Positions 32,370-47,300 of a stretch of DNA of 64,000 bases are shown one piece after another. Every line of letters starts with the position of its first letter. The first letter of the stretch is position 1. Position numbers and translations under genes: made by a program. The stretch lies in NCBI GenBank assembly GCA_963971305.1, contig OZ020308.1:34873275-34937274 (forward strand), given 5' to 3'. A model generated the notes under the pieces. The model was not told the origin of the DNA. It searched no databases and saw only the letters and a list, made by a program, of their open reading frames with translations. The stretch is from Arcuatula senhousia (Eukaryota > Mollusca > Bivalvia > Mytilida > Mytilidae).

Positions 32370-35300
32370 CTGTGGTTAAAACACACACATGATCGTTAAA
32401 GTCTGGGTGTGATGAGAATGTGGAAGCCATGATAAAGTTACCAAGAGAAACAACTTCCTTTTTTAAGACTTAAACTGAGAACTTTTTCAGCAAAACAAAC
32501 AAAAAACACAGTGGCACTTTAAATTGCCACAATAGGCTACAAATTCAATGAAAATAATTTTTTTATGCATCTTCATTTTTGTCCTTGGTTTTTATTTATG
32601 TTATGCTGGAAAAAATTGTCAGTGACATGAAGGTTTTTAGAGTTGTAGATTTGTTTTTAGTTGTAAGATTGACTTACTGGGAAGTTTAATGTCGTGACTA
32701 TACCTAGATAAAGGTCTGCAGCGACAAGTGTTGTGAGATGTTTTTCTTTATTTATGTATATGTGTGTAGGAAAAATGCAAAGTCAGTCCCTTGAATTTCA
32801 TTGATATTTTATAAATGAAAATTGTCAACCAAGTGAAAATGATGAGAAAGATTTTGATGATTTGTGCGAAACACAAGATCAAAAGCGTGGATTCTAATTA
32901 GCAAATGAATCACATCTAAATGATCGTAATCTTAACATACATTTCCTAAATACTATAGATAATTTTAAAAATGTTTATATTAATAATTTTTGGTTATAAA
33001 CAAGACATATCAAATAAGTGTCAGATCTAAACTCTCAACAGTCAAACAAAATCTACAATTTTCCATGTAAGATTCAAGATACAATGTGTAATCTTTTACA
33101 ATAAACATGTAAATTGTATACATGTAATGTTGAATGCACATTTTTTTTATGTAAACTTGTCACTCAGTGGGTTTTCAGATTAATGAATACCTTTAAATTA
33201 TTCATTATTATTTCACTATAGTTAAAAAAAGGTTTCAAATGTTTAAATAAGTACAATTTCCACATTTCTTGAGATATTTATCAAGTATATGTCCTTGTTT
33301 TAATACAATTAATGTAAATATTTTTTTCTATTTTTTTTCCACCAATTATTGACCAACACTATGACTTAAATATCATTTCAGCTTGTCTAGAGTCTGTCAT
33401 TTATCTCCACAAATATAACTATAATAGAAACTTAGTACATTTATTTCTTGATAAGGTAAATTGTCATCCCCCCTTTTAACAAATTAAAAGCTTCCATATA
33501 CCTGATCCTCTTCCCAGCCTTCACTGGCCCCTGCCAACTGGTAATGTTTCTTTCGGATTTCTCCTAGTTTATATCTCTCTGTCTCTAGTTCTTTTTCTAG
33601 CTCCAGCACTCTCACCTACAAATCACAAGCATTTTTTATAAAGGTAATTTATATCTTCAATAGTATTACTGTAAGCAGGTAACAAATAAATACACTTTTA
33701 TACCCCCTGTCCCCTAAAACAAAGGTGATAAGATTATTCTAAAAAAAAATGAAATGTGTACATCTTAATTATCTAAAAAAGATTGTGTGAAAGTTTCATG
33801 ATAATTCATTGAGAGGTTTCAGAGGAGTTGCAGACAAGAGATGGATACTCCTTGTCGTCAAATGGCTAACTCAATGTTTTCCTATGGGAAACCCCAAAAA
33901 TCCATCAGATCAGATTTCAAGACAGAAGATGCACATTCACATTATGTAACAAAGATTGTGTGAAAGTTTCATGAAAATCCATTGAAAGGTTAAGGAGGAG
34001 TTGAGAACCCCCTTGTCTTTAAATGGTTAAGTCCATGTTTTGCTACTAAAGTCTCCAAACAAGACTAGTCTGTTATACATGAGATTTTTCTTATAAACAC
34101 TCTAAATAGTTTATTTTTCACTTTAGGCTTTGCCAAAGCCTTTGTTTGTCCTTGTCATTCTGTGTTAACTGTTTTATGTCAAGAATTGGGTCTTTCGTTG
34201 ATGATTTAGGGATTGGTTTTGATACTTTTGTATTGTATTATAAGTCTTGGGCCAATGCAAGACGGTAAGCAGTGACCTATGGTCATGTTGAAGACTGCTT
34301 GCTGTTTTCCGTTGTGATTTTTTGGATTGCTGTTTGTTTATGTTTGTTGTGTCGCGTACACTTATTCCACATCTCAATATCGTCTATTTAAGACACCATT
34401 ATTTTGTTGGGTAACATCAGCAGAAATTAAGACTAATTGATCTATTTTGGGGGTTATATAGGATCCAGGAAGGCCCTAGGACACCAGGCCCCCCATTTGG
34501 CGGAACATTTTGGTTGAATATATAGGAAATCATTGAAATAATAATGAAAACAAAAATTGTTAAAAAAAGTTAAACTCAATGTTTATTACTAGCATTTGGA
34601 CAATAAATATAAATACCTGAGACTGCATTTCCTGCTTCTTACTCTGCATCAAGGTCAGCTTGGAGAAATCCATCAGACCTGGTCAAATATACAACAATGA
34701 TTATTTAAGGTGGATCAAAACCCCACAAAGCCCCCCCCCTTTTTCATTGAAAATTTTGTTATAGTGTTACATGTGTTACTTTGATCACAACTTTGTTTGA
34801 ACCATCCTCCAATACCTGGATTCTATCCTTGAAAATTTGTTGACATAAGAAAAAGAGTTTTTTTTTATCATAATTCTTATTCATTTATTATTTCCCCTTC
34901 TGCTTTACCCATTCAATTTACCTGAACACAAAAAATTTACAGAATTGGGGTTATCTTACCTTCTTTTGTAATATTAACAAAATATAAGAAAAATACTCCC
35001 AACATCAATAGCAATAATCTTTAAATGTCCTGTTACCAATAATGAAAACAATTGCAAAGTTATCCCATAAGTGAAATGTTTTACTTCACAGTACTAGGAA
35101 AATTTCCAGCTTTAAAATATTCAAATAAAGCCTCAAAGTACAGTAGACTCCGCCAAATCGGATATCGAATTTGTCAGGAAAAAATATCCGATTACCCAGG
35201 ATATCCGATTTGCCATTTCAGGAGATCGAATATCAGTTTTGGTGTTGTAACTCCAAGCCTTGTCCAAGTGTTCCATGTTGAGGATGCCATCATATTATAT

Positions 35301-38300
35301 ATTTGTTGTATCATGCAAGAATAAAGGATTTAGTGAATAACTATTGTTATTTTATTAATTAATAAAGAATTTTCATCAATTTGTGTACTTATATTCCCTC
35401 CATAACATGTGTTTTACTGAGGTCGTCCATCTTTGTTGTTTACATTGTAGAAAATTTATTAATCTCTAACATGAATCAACATTTTTTCTCTGTCAATGTA
35501 CGAGATTTAAAAAGCTGGTATTCATTCAAACTAAATCTAAATCGTAAAATAATGCATTTCAGGATCACATTTTCATAAAGATGTCAAAATTTGTCTTCAT
35601 TTGTCAATCAAATATGAGATTATAGCAGCTCATGAATATTCAAAATGGCGACTAGTGATTTACTCACAGGATAACTCACAGGATCTGTTATGACTGTAGG
35701 ACACCTCTGGTGTCCTCTTCTGTCATCTCTAATTCTTCAATACTAATACTATTAAGGTCGTGTCCGGTTATGTGTATTTTCTCTAGATATTGGTATCTCT
35801 GTGCTTGGTTTTCCCAGAATCGGTCTAATCTGGCTTCAAAGGATTTTACTGATGGTGCATTTATAACTGGTGTTGGTAGGCTGTTCCAAGTATCTACTGT
35901 TCTTTGGGTGAAGCTGTACTTTCTTATGTCTAACCTTGATCTTTCTTTTTGTAGTTTGAGATGGTGGCCTCGTGTAGTGGTATCACTGCGGGGTTGAATA
36001 AAATCTGATACATCTTGGTCGTACTTGCCAGTTATTTACAAAATGTTGATTAGCCATGTGGTTGTCCACACATCGTCTTGGATTTTATTTCAAATTTATT
36101 GAGACATCCTTTTCAAGATTGGCATCATAGTGGAGGAATATCTATTGTTTCAAAATTGAAAACCTTCAATAAAGGAAGTCAGTTGAAATGTTAGCATTAC
36201 ACAACTCACATGATTTGTTTACAGTCATGACGTAATAAGTACACCTGTAATTTCAATGACCTACGTGTTACCCACACACTAAATATACACAGACTTCACC
36301 ACTAATAAATTTATTTTGTACCAACACCATATCATTTTGAAATATATTTTATTAGCTGTGCCAACATAGGATTTCAGAAATAACAACTTGAAAGGTTTCA
36401 AAACATTTATATTTTGACTTCCGGCATGTACGATGATCATGACAGGTGTGCAAGAAAATAAACACACAGAAGATAGATCTTTTATTGCTTAAATAAAAAC
36501 AAGTATTTGAATAAAAACATCTTTATTAGTAAATACAATATACATTGTTGATTAAAAACCATAAACAGAGAGTTGAATGCAAATGTTGGTAAAAACTTAT
36601 GTCAAACTTCCGGTCATCACGATCTTCTGAAATACAAAAAATATCCGATTTTTATACAAGATGGCAACATTTTGGAGGAATATTCTATTCTATTTGCCGA
36701 TATATCCAATGTTCCGATATCCTATTTCCCGATCAAAAATATATAGAAAGAATAGGAAATGGTTTGGTGTTTTGAAATTCTATCCCATTTGCCGATATAT
36801 CCAAGTAGCCGATATCCGATTTCGTGGAGTCTACTGTATTAATTTTGTAACATTTCATTCATTATTTTATATTTTTCTCTTAAAATTATTATCTAAATTA
36901 CCTTGTTCATCAATAATCTGAGAACCTTCCCTTGCTGACCCTACAACTTTTCCTGCTCCTTGGGTTACCCCCTTGGATGCCTCTGACAACAATGTCAATT
37001 TTTTACTCTTTCTATCGGCCTTGACCTTCGAGGCCACAACCAGCTGAGCTGTACTGGCAGCTATTTCGTTAGAGCACACTATTAATTCCTCAAATTTTCC
37101 TTCTCCTTTAACCACCTTGTCAGCAGCCTCCCTGGAATCAAACACAGATTGGTAAAAAAGTTCAATGAAATATCTGTATAATATAAATACTGTCAACGTA
37201 CTTATTTTCACATATTACGATGTCACCAAGGTTCACAGGTACTTAATTTTGTGTATTCTGCTCATTATTCTATTAGTTTCATATATTTTATTTCATTTCA
37301 CGGGTATTTAAAATCCTCATGAAAATAAGTACATTTACAGTATATGAGATATACATTTGTATATAGAGAGATATTCTACTGTATTTTTCCATTGTTCCAA
37401 GCTTGGAGACTAATTGATTTTGCTTGTGTCTCTAATTTCTTTAACATTTGATTTTTCATGTTATAGTGCTTGTTCCTCTTATTGTTTGCACATTTTTTTT
37501 TCATGTTATAGTATGTACATGTATATAGTTTCATGATGATTCAAAATTAGATAAAAGTACATACATGTATAAGCCTATGTAGAATTGCTGACAAAGCTTC
37601 TGCTCAGCACATATTTGTGTAAGCGGGCATAGTAATAATAAAACTTGCTATAGTATGATAGTGAAAATTTGAAAAAAAATACCTAAGGTTAAACTCCCTC
37701 CATTGTAAATTTGTCCTTAACTATATTTGACATGACTGATTTTTTTTATTTCTTTTGGTTTTACGCATTTTAAACATTTTATTGAAATTGTGGATTTTCA
37801 TTGTTTGGGTTCTAGTGTCCCTGTCAGATGAGGAATTAATTTCCGAAACAGTAAAACCGCACATTAAAAATTAATTGCAGTTGATTTTTACATATGGGTT
37901 ATGGTCTTGTGTTCATTTACTCTATATCCTTTCATAATATAGTGTTAATCCTTACATCAAGGCAGTTGCACCCCATCCCACAGCTTTGGCGGCTGATAAC
38001 AAGCCTTCTGTCCATCTGTGATTCTTCTTATAAAACTCCTTCTCTGACGATGTTCCCTAAAATGATTCAACAAAATCTGTAAGAAATAGTTTAACACTAG
38101 TTAATTTACAGGGATAGGAATTAAAGATATTTTCAAGGGGCTCATATAAGGTAAGAAGCAAATTTGTTAATACTGAGGCAAAAAATAATACATTTGTACC
38201 ATCAATTTGTTGTGAACAGAAATTGCAAAAGCAATAATTTGCTTATTGCCAAAATTTTTAGAAGCAAAATTTGATAATTCAGGGGCACATTGCCTCTTAG

Positions 38301-41300
38301 CTTGTACTTTATTTGAACCATTTTTTTTTTAAAGAAACATTTAACTCATTATTTCATGATGCACCCTTAAATTCAGATTTTCAATGATTTCAAAAAAATT
38401 ATATCTCACTCTTTATAGTTAATCTGTGAAGAATGAAAGATTTTCTTGGAAGGATTAATATATTAAAATCAAGATGATTTTAGAAGAAAATGTGAAACCA
38501 TGTTACTTTACTGTACACATCAATGAAAAATCTGTGAAAGTAAAAAATGACTGGATTTAGTTATACAGGAAGTAGGTAATCCAATCTAGCGATATTGCCC
38601 CTTTGATAAGTAGTTGCTGAAAAAACTTGTACGAAAAATATTCCTTCCTCATCCACCACTGCCAGCCATCTGATCATTTTATAACCCAGACAAACATTCG
38701 AGTAATATTTCTACAACATTGAGTATCTTGGGTGCAAAGGATTGTTTTGAGGAATGCTTAGAATTCTTACTCTGCCTTGGGCCACTATCTCCCTTTGTAA
38801 ATCTCTAGATCTCTCTATCAGTATTCTAATGGCCTGAAATAATCAAATGTACATGTGCATTGATAATTTGATAGAGTTATAGTTTGTTTTTTTAAAATAT
38901 AGTAAAACTAACTCTTTCTGCAATATTGCTATTCATTTTTGCAGTATAGAACTTTAATCTTTAAATTGATCTTTTTTTTTCAAGATAGTCAAACTTATTT
39001 CTTGTTTTCTATATTGGTATTGATTTTGCTATTTGATCAAGCATATGATGAGGAATCAAAGATAATCACCCAAAATAATTATATCAAATTCAAATGCAGA
39101 AAAAAATTACAGAAAATATTTTCATCAATAATTGAAATTCTACATAGTGCATATTCATCTGCTGTATAATGAGACAATCACAAATGGATATCAAATAATT
39201 GTGGTGTATGAAATTACGTATGTGAATACCTGCATTAGACCTGTACAAGAGTCCAGGATACTTTCATTTACTTTCAGTTCTATTCCTGTTGTTTCATCTC
39301 GAGTCTTCTCCAACATTTCCTGATAAATATAATGCCATTAATATAGAGCAATATAAGACGGGGCTCATACAGGATAACCCCAAGTTGCAAGGTTATGTGT
39401 AAAAAATTCATAGGTTGCTTTTAAGGCACATTCTCAATGAGTTCACAAGTCACTTAAACAAATTTTCAAAGGGCGATTCTAACCGAATGAAGGCCAGGAG
39501 AAACTCCTATTAAGTCTTCAGATTGCCCAGCAGGAGCTTCAAAGATCGTAACAAAAACTCTGTCAACTAAGAAAGATTATGGGTCTGTTCATTTTGAAAA
39601 AGTTTAGATTAATTTGTATAACTTATAAGTTAAATAATAATTACAAAACATGTTGAAACCTATTAATTAAAGTATGTTAATGGTATATCATATAATACAA
39701 AAAGTTTCAAACATTAAGTATTTCTACTAGAAATGTAAACATGGATATAAGTAATTCTATGAGTTGGCCAATTTGGTGTTGTCTTTTTTTTTTGTTCTAC
39801 ACAAATGAAAAATTTCTTACAGCTATTCTCCTTGCAGCCTCTTCTATAGCTGAAGTTGTGGAAGCCATTTCATTATCGACCAGATCACCAATTTCTTTCT
39901 CCTTGAAATCTACAGACTTAGGCACCAAATCTTCAGCCAGACTTATCATTTTCTTGATGCATTGAACAGCATGGTCTACATCTGGTCCAATATTAGCACC
40001 TTAATAGAAAAGTATGACTATATTGACTGGATGCATCGAATCAAATTTATTGTGAATGATATTAACACATAAAATCAAAATCTTCAATAAGCTGTAAATG
40101 CACAAATAAAAAGAAAATGGTCTCTTCTGTCTAGTCATAAGATTTAATGCTCCAATTTTAAACATCAATACAAATAAATCTAAATTCTAAATCTTACATG
40201 TACTAGTAAATGTAGTATAGTGACATGTACAATACATTTCCCATACTAAATAGTTTTAATACCTTTTCCGAGTGTATCAAGCACTTTAAGGCCACTGTCC
40301 CCGGCTGCTCTGCATGAACTACCCAATTCTGAAAACAGCCAATTATAAATAAGTATTGTCAACTTGGAACTTTTTGTGCTGCGATTTTTTTTGCTAAAGT
40401 TGTAACAACAAAATATCCATAAAAAATATCCCTCACTCAAATGGATTAATCTTTAAGTACATAGAAAAAGACTTGAATTGATACTTCCCTCTTTGCTCTA
40501 TGGTGAAAAGTTCACTTTACAAAAATGCCAAAATATCACCAAACGAATATTACCATGTTTACAGTAAGCTCAAATATTGTGAATTATTTGCTCTGAAAAT
40601 TCACTTGACACAAACCCATCCTACTATTTTTAAATAATTGAATAACTTTGTAGCTCTGGCCTTCTTAAAATTGAGTATTTTGTCAAATTTGAGAAAATTT
40701 CCTCAAAATTATTTATAGGAATTCTGTTGAAAAATTTGAGCATGAAGAAATTCTCTAATTTGTAATGTTTTATGAAACCCGGCCCAATTGTGCTAAAAAT
40801 GTCCTCCTATAAAAGTCTGCCTGTTGGACTTTCCTTGCCATGACAGGTGTATTGCAACAAGCAGGAACTGCACCTTTCTGGAGCAACTGAGTTCACTCTT
40901 GTTATGACTCAAGTTTATGTTGCTTATTGCTTTTCGTTTGTTTTTGTGTTGTCTGTTTCTTTGTGGTGTTCTTGTTTAAGTCGACATATTTTGTCTTTGC
41001 CAACGCATGGACTTATGACATTCAAATACTCCAATGCTACCTCTGCTTCTCATGCAAAGACAAATGTTATCTTAATATATAATATCACTGACCTTCCCCC
41101 GCCTCAAGATTAGCAGAATGTGTGGTAGCTATCCCATGGATAACACAGTCCCCCATATGATGTGATAGTCCTGTGATGGATTTCACAAGATTGGCTAATT
41201 CTGAAATATAAATGAGATATTTTAATAGGATTTCATGAGATTGGCTAATTCTGAAACAGAAACAAGACATTCGGAATAACAGAGATCCAATATGATTAAG

Positions 41301-44300
41301 TAATAATTGGCCAATTCCGAAATATAAACTAGAATGGCAGTCTTCCATGCAAGACATATGTCATCTGCGTCTCAAAATATTCAGTTAACAGGAAGTAGAT
41401 AAGTTACAGCTATAACAACACTTTACACCATAAAGTACTATAGGAGGAAGCTACATGCCAAAGAGGCTGTGTCATGTAAGTGCTTTCAAATCAGTGATAG
41501 AAAGTTTTTTGATGCCGCAGGACCACGACACTAGACGATGGATATTGTCAAAATGACTCCTATATGTCCCTTTTCAACATGTTGCAGGCGACATAATGAG
41601 AAAGTTCATGTAATTAATATATAACATTGAAAACCGTCTGTAGACCATGAACCATACACATACTTTTAGTCAAATGGAATATCTTCAGTAAAAAGAAGGT
41701 ATTACAAAGTATAAGGTACAATAAATTATTTCAAAATTACTATAAAAGCTGAATCTCTTTATTCCAAATATAAATATATCAAATTGTTTTTATATCTCAG
41801 CTAAGTAATTTTTACTATATGTTTGTACCGTTTGAACATTAATCTGAAGAGCACCGGCCACGAGGATGAAAATTTATTGGATTATCAAATTGACATTAGT
41901 ATGGTACCTGTTTTGTCATCATTGTATGTTCCTTGCATGGTCTTTAGTTTCTCCAAACTAGCTATCACTGGCTCAGTTCTCATTAAAAGGAATTCTGAAA
42001 AAGATTATGAAATGCTTTTATACTGTTGTTACTCTGTTGTTTAATTCTAAAAATAACCTTAATGATCTCAAAGTTGAAAAGTGATATGGATTCATTCATT
42101 CTTATAAGAAGATAATTAGTACTTTATATTTTCCATTATTATAATCTCAAATATGCATTATATACAACACCCAAAATACAATTTTATAAACTTTAATACT
42201 GACTATGTAAATAGGGACTCTGACACAATTAATATCGAAGTTTTCAAACAATATTTGTCAGATTCACATGAAATTTTGATATGTGAATCCTCAGATAATA
42301 CTTAATCACAGTAAACAAATTAAGATCTGTATTTTTTAGATTTCTTTTAGTGTGAGTGTTCACAAAAATATTGTCGATAGACAAACAGATAAACAGACAA
42401 TGTGAAAACTCTTTGACTTTTACATCTTGAAGCCAGATCCTTATATCTACAGTTCCAATGGCTACTTTTTATCTCATTTCCTTCTTTATGTGTGTGTGTG
42501 TTGGTGTTTAACGCCCTTTATTGACAGACCTGGGCCATGTACACATACAGTTGGGGAAGTCCCTTTTTTGTTAAATACAAACGGGACTCGAGGTGATCGG
42601 CTAGTGATCAATAGTGTGGTATTTAAACCAGCAACTTAGATCACTCGGCCACCCAGGCCCCTCCTTCTTAATGTGGCATGCTATATATACCTGCTGTACA
42701 TTTGACTGCTATATGTGTTGGGTTTTCAAACTGGTCTAAAGCATCCTTTATTATGACCTTTCCTTCCTGGATGGCAGAACCTGTCAAAGAGAAAGATAAT
42801 TAAAGTTTGTTTTTGCCAACAAAAACGATGTCTCCCCCCGTTTCCCCAAAAAGTTCTAAGTTCAAAGGACCACAACTCCCACAAACATTTGAGAATCAAA
42901 ATTTCCTGGTAATATGCACAACTACATATGATGTTCTTCCTATATACCAAGTTTCATTGAATTCAGTTCAGTACTGTAGTTTCAGAGGAGTTGCGCTGAC
43001 AAGATGATAAATGAGGATTTTCAGCAATTTTCTAAGTTCAAAGGGCCGTAACTCCAACAAAAATTTGAGGATCAAAATTTCCTGTCAATTTGCACAACTT
43101 CATATGGTGTCCTTCCTATATACCAAGTTTCATTGAATTCGGTTCAGTAGTTTCAGAGGAGTTGCGCTGACAAGATGATAAATGAGGATTTTCAGCAATT
43201 TTCTAAGTTCAAAGGGCCATAACTCCCACAAAAATTTGAGGATACAAAGGAGTAGAGCCACGAAGGCCTTAAATCGGCCCGGTATTTTCACTATTTTTTC
43301 AACTACTATAGCTTGTAAAAAATTTAACTAAAATATGTTAAGGTATGAACAAACTTTTCATATCTGTAAGATTTAGCAAAATATTTACACCACAGGTTTA
43401 GCCATGAGACTTTGAACAGGCCATAAAGGAGTAGGTTCACGAACCTTCATATTTGGCCCTAAAATTTCAAGTATTAGATAATCATGTCATATTTGTTGTA
43501 GATATAGTACTATGGATATATGTAAGACATATGCATTTGAAAGTTTGATTTGTGACATAACAACGTCACAGTGACGTCACAATCTTCAACATTATGCAAA
43601 AAATGTTGAAAATCTTCAGATTTTGCCATTTTTCAACGCACATTTGTGCTTAGAAAATAAAGAGCGCACTCAAGGACACCCTTCATAATTAAGTAGATTA
43701 GAATTATGACCATATTAAAGGTTTTCTGAAAATATGAAGGGTGCCCTTGATTGCGCTCATATTTTTCTTAACCAATTTAAAACCAAAAAGTAGCAAAATA
43801 TGGTGAAATTTTGGATTTTTCCTTAAATTCCCCAAGTTTGACCCCTATGGTTGAAGTGGTCTTTTATAATATGTCAAAAAGAAGTTTAGAATTAGAGAAA
43901 TCAAGCACATGACTATACTTACAAAGAGTTATAACATGAAATATTTAAGTTAAGATTTTTGCCAAATTGTGGGCCAAATAAGGGTGTTCGTGAACCTTCT
44001 CCTTTGAAAATTCCTCATTTTTTCACACATTTTCACTGGTTTCCCTGCATATTTCGTCAAAATTAGTATTGGCCACATTCCTCGACCATCGTAATTTTTT
44101 GATAATGAGTTCATAATATCATAATACACATTTCTATCACAAAATAATTTTGGTCGACAGGTGTGGCCCATTTCATTTTCATCTATTTATACATGAAAAT
44201 CAAGGAAAACTGTAACAAATTTTTAATTTTCACAAAATAGTCTATTTTTGACCTCACTGCTCTTCTTATTGATAAATAGTTGAAGAAAAAAATATTGCAA

Positions 44301-47300
44301 TTCATGAAATATAAAGACTGATAAACATTAATGCAGCAACTACGAGCAGATATATCAAAGTTGAATTTTTGGGCCATTTTGGGGCCTTCGTGGCTCTACT
44401 CCTTTCCTGTCAATATGCACAACTACCTATGGTGTCCTTCCTATATACCAAGTTTCATTGAATTCGGCTCAGTAGTTTCAGAGGAGTTGCGCTGACAAAC
44501 TTTGTGACGGACAGACGGACGGACAGACGGACGGACACGACAAAAACAATATGTCTCCCCACAAAAGTGGGGGTGGAGACATAAATAGGTTCAACATAAC
44601 TTTATTGGCTTTTTCTCAGATCGAAACTGCCATTTTTGAATTAATCATACAATGCAATCAAGACAATACAAAATTATTTGCTTAAAAGTGTTGAAAAGTT
44701 GCCATGACTCCAGGTTTAAGGTCAATATGGTCAAAGGGACATTACTCTCACAAAAATTGGTGACCAGTACTCGCTAATAAGCTTGTTCAATATATTTAAT
44801 GCACAAACATTTTGTTTATATCTTACAAAAAATGTTGAGAATTATATGTACTTATAAATAAGAACGCTGTTTTGGGGATTTCGTTTTTTTCTCTTTTTTT
44901 TTGGGGGGGGGGGGAAGGATTTACCTCTTCAAATCATTGCATCAAGCACTCTTCCAAACATAGAAGAGGATAAACTCTGGTTTTTCATAACTATATTATA
45001 TCTGACAAGTTTATAAACATACCAATTAACTGTTGATGTAATGTGTCTATATCATTGGTTAGTCTCTGTTCCGTGTCATTTTTATCAGAGAGAGTCTGGT
45101 TCAACTTGGACTCCAGCTCCGCAATTTGTTGTCTTAACTGTGTCTCTAAGGAATCTTTGTCTGCTGTCTCTCGCTCTAATTTTGTCTACAAAAGATATAG
45201 ATAAGTAATTACAAAAATAGGTATATTTTGGATATTACCAACATAAATGTGTTGTTGTATGATATATTTAGGAATATGATTAATCACATAGAATTTCTTT
45301 ATTTTGATTGGTTGAACAATACCACATGGTCATTTTGTATTTCTTTGGGTACATATGGTATACCTAAAAGTAGAATTTTCAAGTGATATTTTTTAATACT
45401 GCATATCTATATAGCAAGTTACTAAAAATAGATTTTTAAAATTCCAGAAATTCAATGTATCCTTTCAATAGTTTTTCTATTCAACAAAAACAAATAATAA
45501 TTGGAGTGCTTGAAAATATTTGAAGTCAAAATATTATAGAGAAAATAGTTTTTTTGTATTTTGATAGTACATTGTAATTTATTTAATATGTCGAAATTTG
45601 TCATACAAAAATCCAGTGAATGAAATATCTATAATCATAACATAATCAAAAACTGTAATATGGTATGCAAAAAACATTATAAATTTTAAATTAACAACAA
45701 TTTATGATTAATAATATAACAATTATAGCTTTTGGTTCAGTCAATACAAGAATATATCGACCAACAGATCTATGCATATCGACCTCGAACTGCGTTCTCG
45801 GTCAATATGGATCTGTTTGGTCGATATATTCTTGTATCGACCTCATACTAAAGCTATAACTGTATAATATATATTTACATCAAAATCTAATAGAAAAAGT
45901 CTTATATTAATTGACATGTTTGGTTCTTTTCAACCCCTATTTTTTATTTTAAAAGGTAAAAATGATTGCATATCTGATTGAAAAATACGGGTTCGGGATT
46001 TTCACATGGATTCCAATGATTTTTTTTTTTTTGAAAATCGGACCAAAAATAAAATGTTGATATCATAGGTGTGACATGTCTTTGGCCCTCTGCAGCAATG
46101 TAAAGGTGCAATATTTCCAAACCATGGACACATTTAGGTGACAGAATTCAATGAGCAATTCAACAAAAATATAATCTTCAAAATCGAATGAATAATTAAC
46201 ATTCTACAAGAATTTTGTCATGCACATGTTTTAGCCCTTTTTGGCCCTGTTTTCTAAAACGGTAGGGGCCACAAACCCCAAATACAGTACCAACCTTACT
46301 TGATTGGATTTAACCATCAAATTACAGTAAATTGTCTGTTACCTTACAGGTATTCAAATTGGTATTACCTATTTAAATTGTCAAATAGGTATTTCAATAG
46401 GTCCATTTAAATTGATGAATTGCTTTTCCAGAAAGTAGCTCTATAGATGACCAGTCATGTATTCAGATTTTACACCTGGCCAGGTAAACCTGATTTACCT
46501 GTTTTGTACTATTATTCTATTCTATTGAAATGGATTATATCATTCCAATTTTATAAAAGGTTAGCAAGGATATCTATGCTTATCTTGTTTTAATGATCTT
46601 TCACTTTTATAGTTGTGCTAATTATCTTATAACAGCCAGATTTAGTTAAAAGAAGTGACAAAATTGCAACATATGAACTTGTTATGAATAAAACGTTTTA
46701 ATTCACAATTGTTTCTCTATATAAACTATCCTGACCTCACCTAATTAAAATAATAGAATGGCTCAGTTAAAGTAGTATTAAGGACCAGTTTCTCTATGCT
46801 TTTTATATAGAATAGGTATTAGCTTTAAACTTGTTTCTTTATGTGTATGGATTTTTTTTATCTTTAATCTAAGCTGCACAACATTATTGGATCATTGTTT
46901 TCTTTACAAATATGATTTGGAATACATGTGTTACTTAAAAGCAATACATACATATTTTCGTTGGTCTATATTTGATTTGGGATATATGTGTTACTTCATT
47001 ATAATTCATACATACTTTCTTGGGTCTATATTTGATTTGGGATATATGTGTAATACTTCATCATAATTCATACATGTGTTCTTACATTTTTTCTTGGATC
47101 TATATTTGATTTGGATGTATGTATTACTGCATTATATTTTATACATTTTTCTTGGATTTATATTTGATTTGGAATATATTTGGTTCTTTACAAAAGTTCC
47201 TCGAAAATTATTGTTACTTCGAATTCTCATGATCAGTGAATTTTTCACAATTATTTTTGATACATGTGTAATGCATTTTTCGTTTGGGATATATGTGTTT

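Larger units (their letters stand above)
42807..44585 (+). repeat. Hairpin-ended composite repeat, ATGTCTCC family
   Basis: Begins with hairpin GTTTTTG-CCAA-CAAAAAC and GATGTCTCCCC; ends with a GACGGACAGACGGAC microsatellite, hairpin CCCCAC-AAAA-GTGGGG and GTGGAGACAT. The interior is about 174-bp tandem units (TTCTAAGTTCAAAGG at 42854, 43030, 43201), interrupted by nested elements at 43246-44405. Confidence 0.7.
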
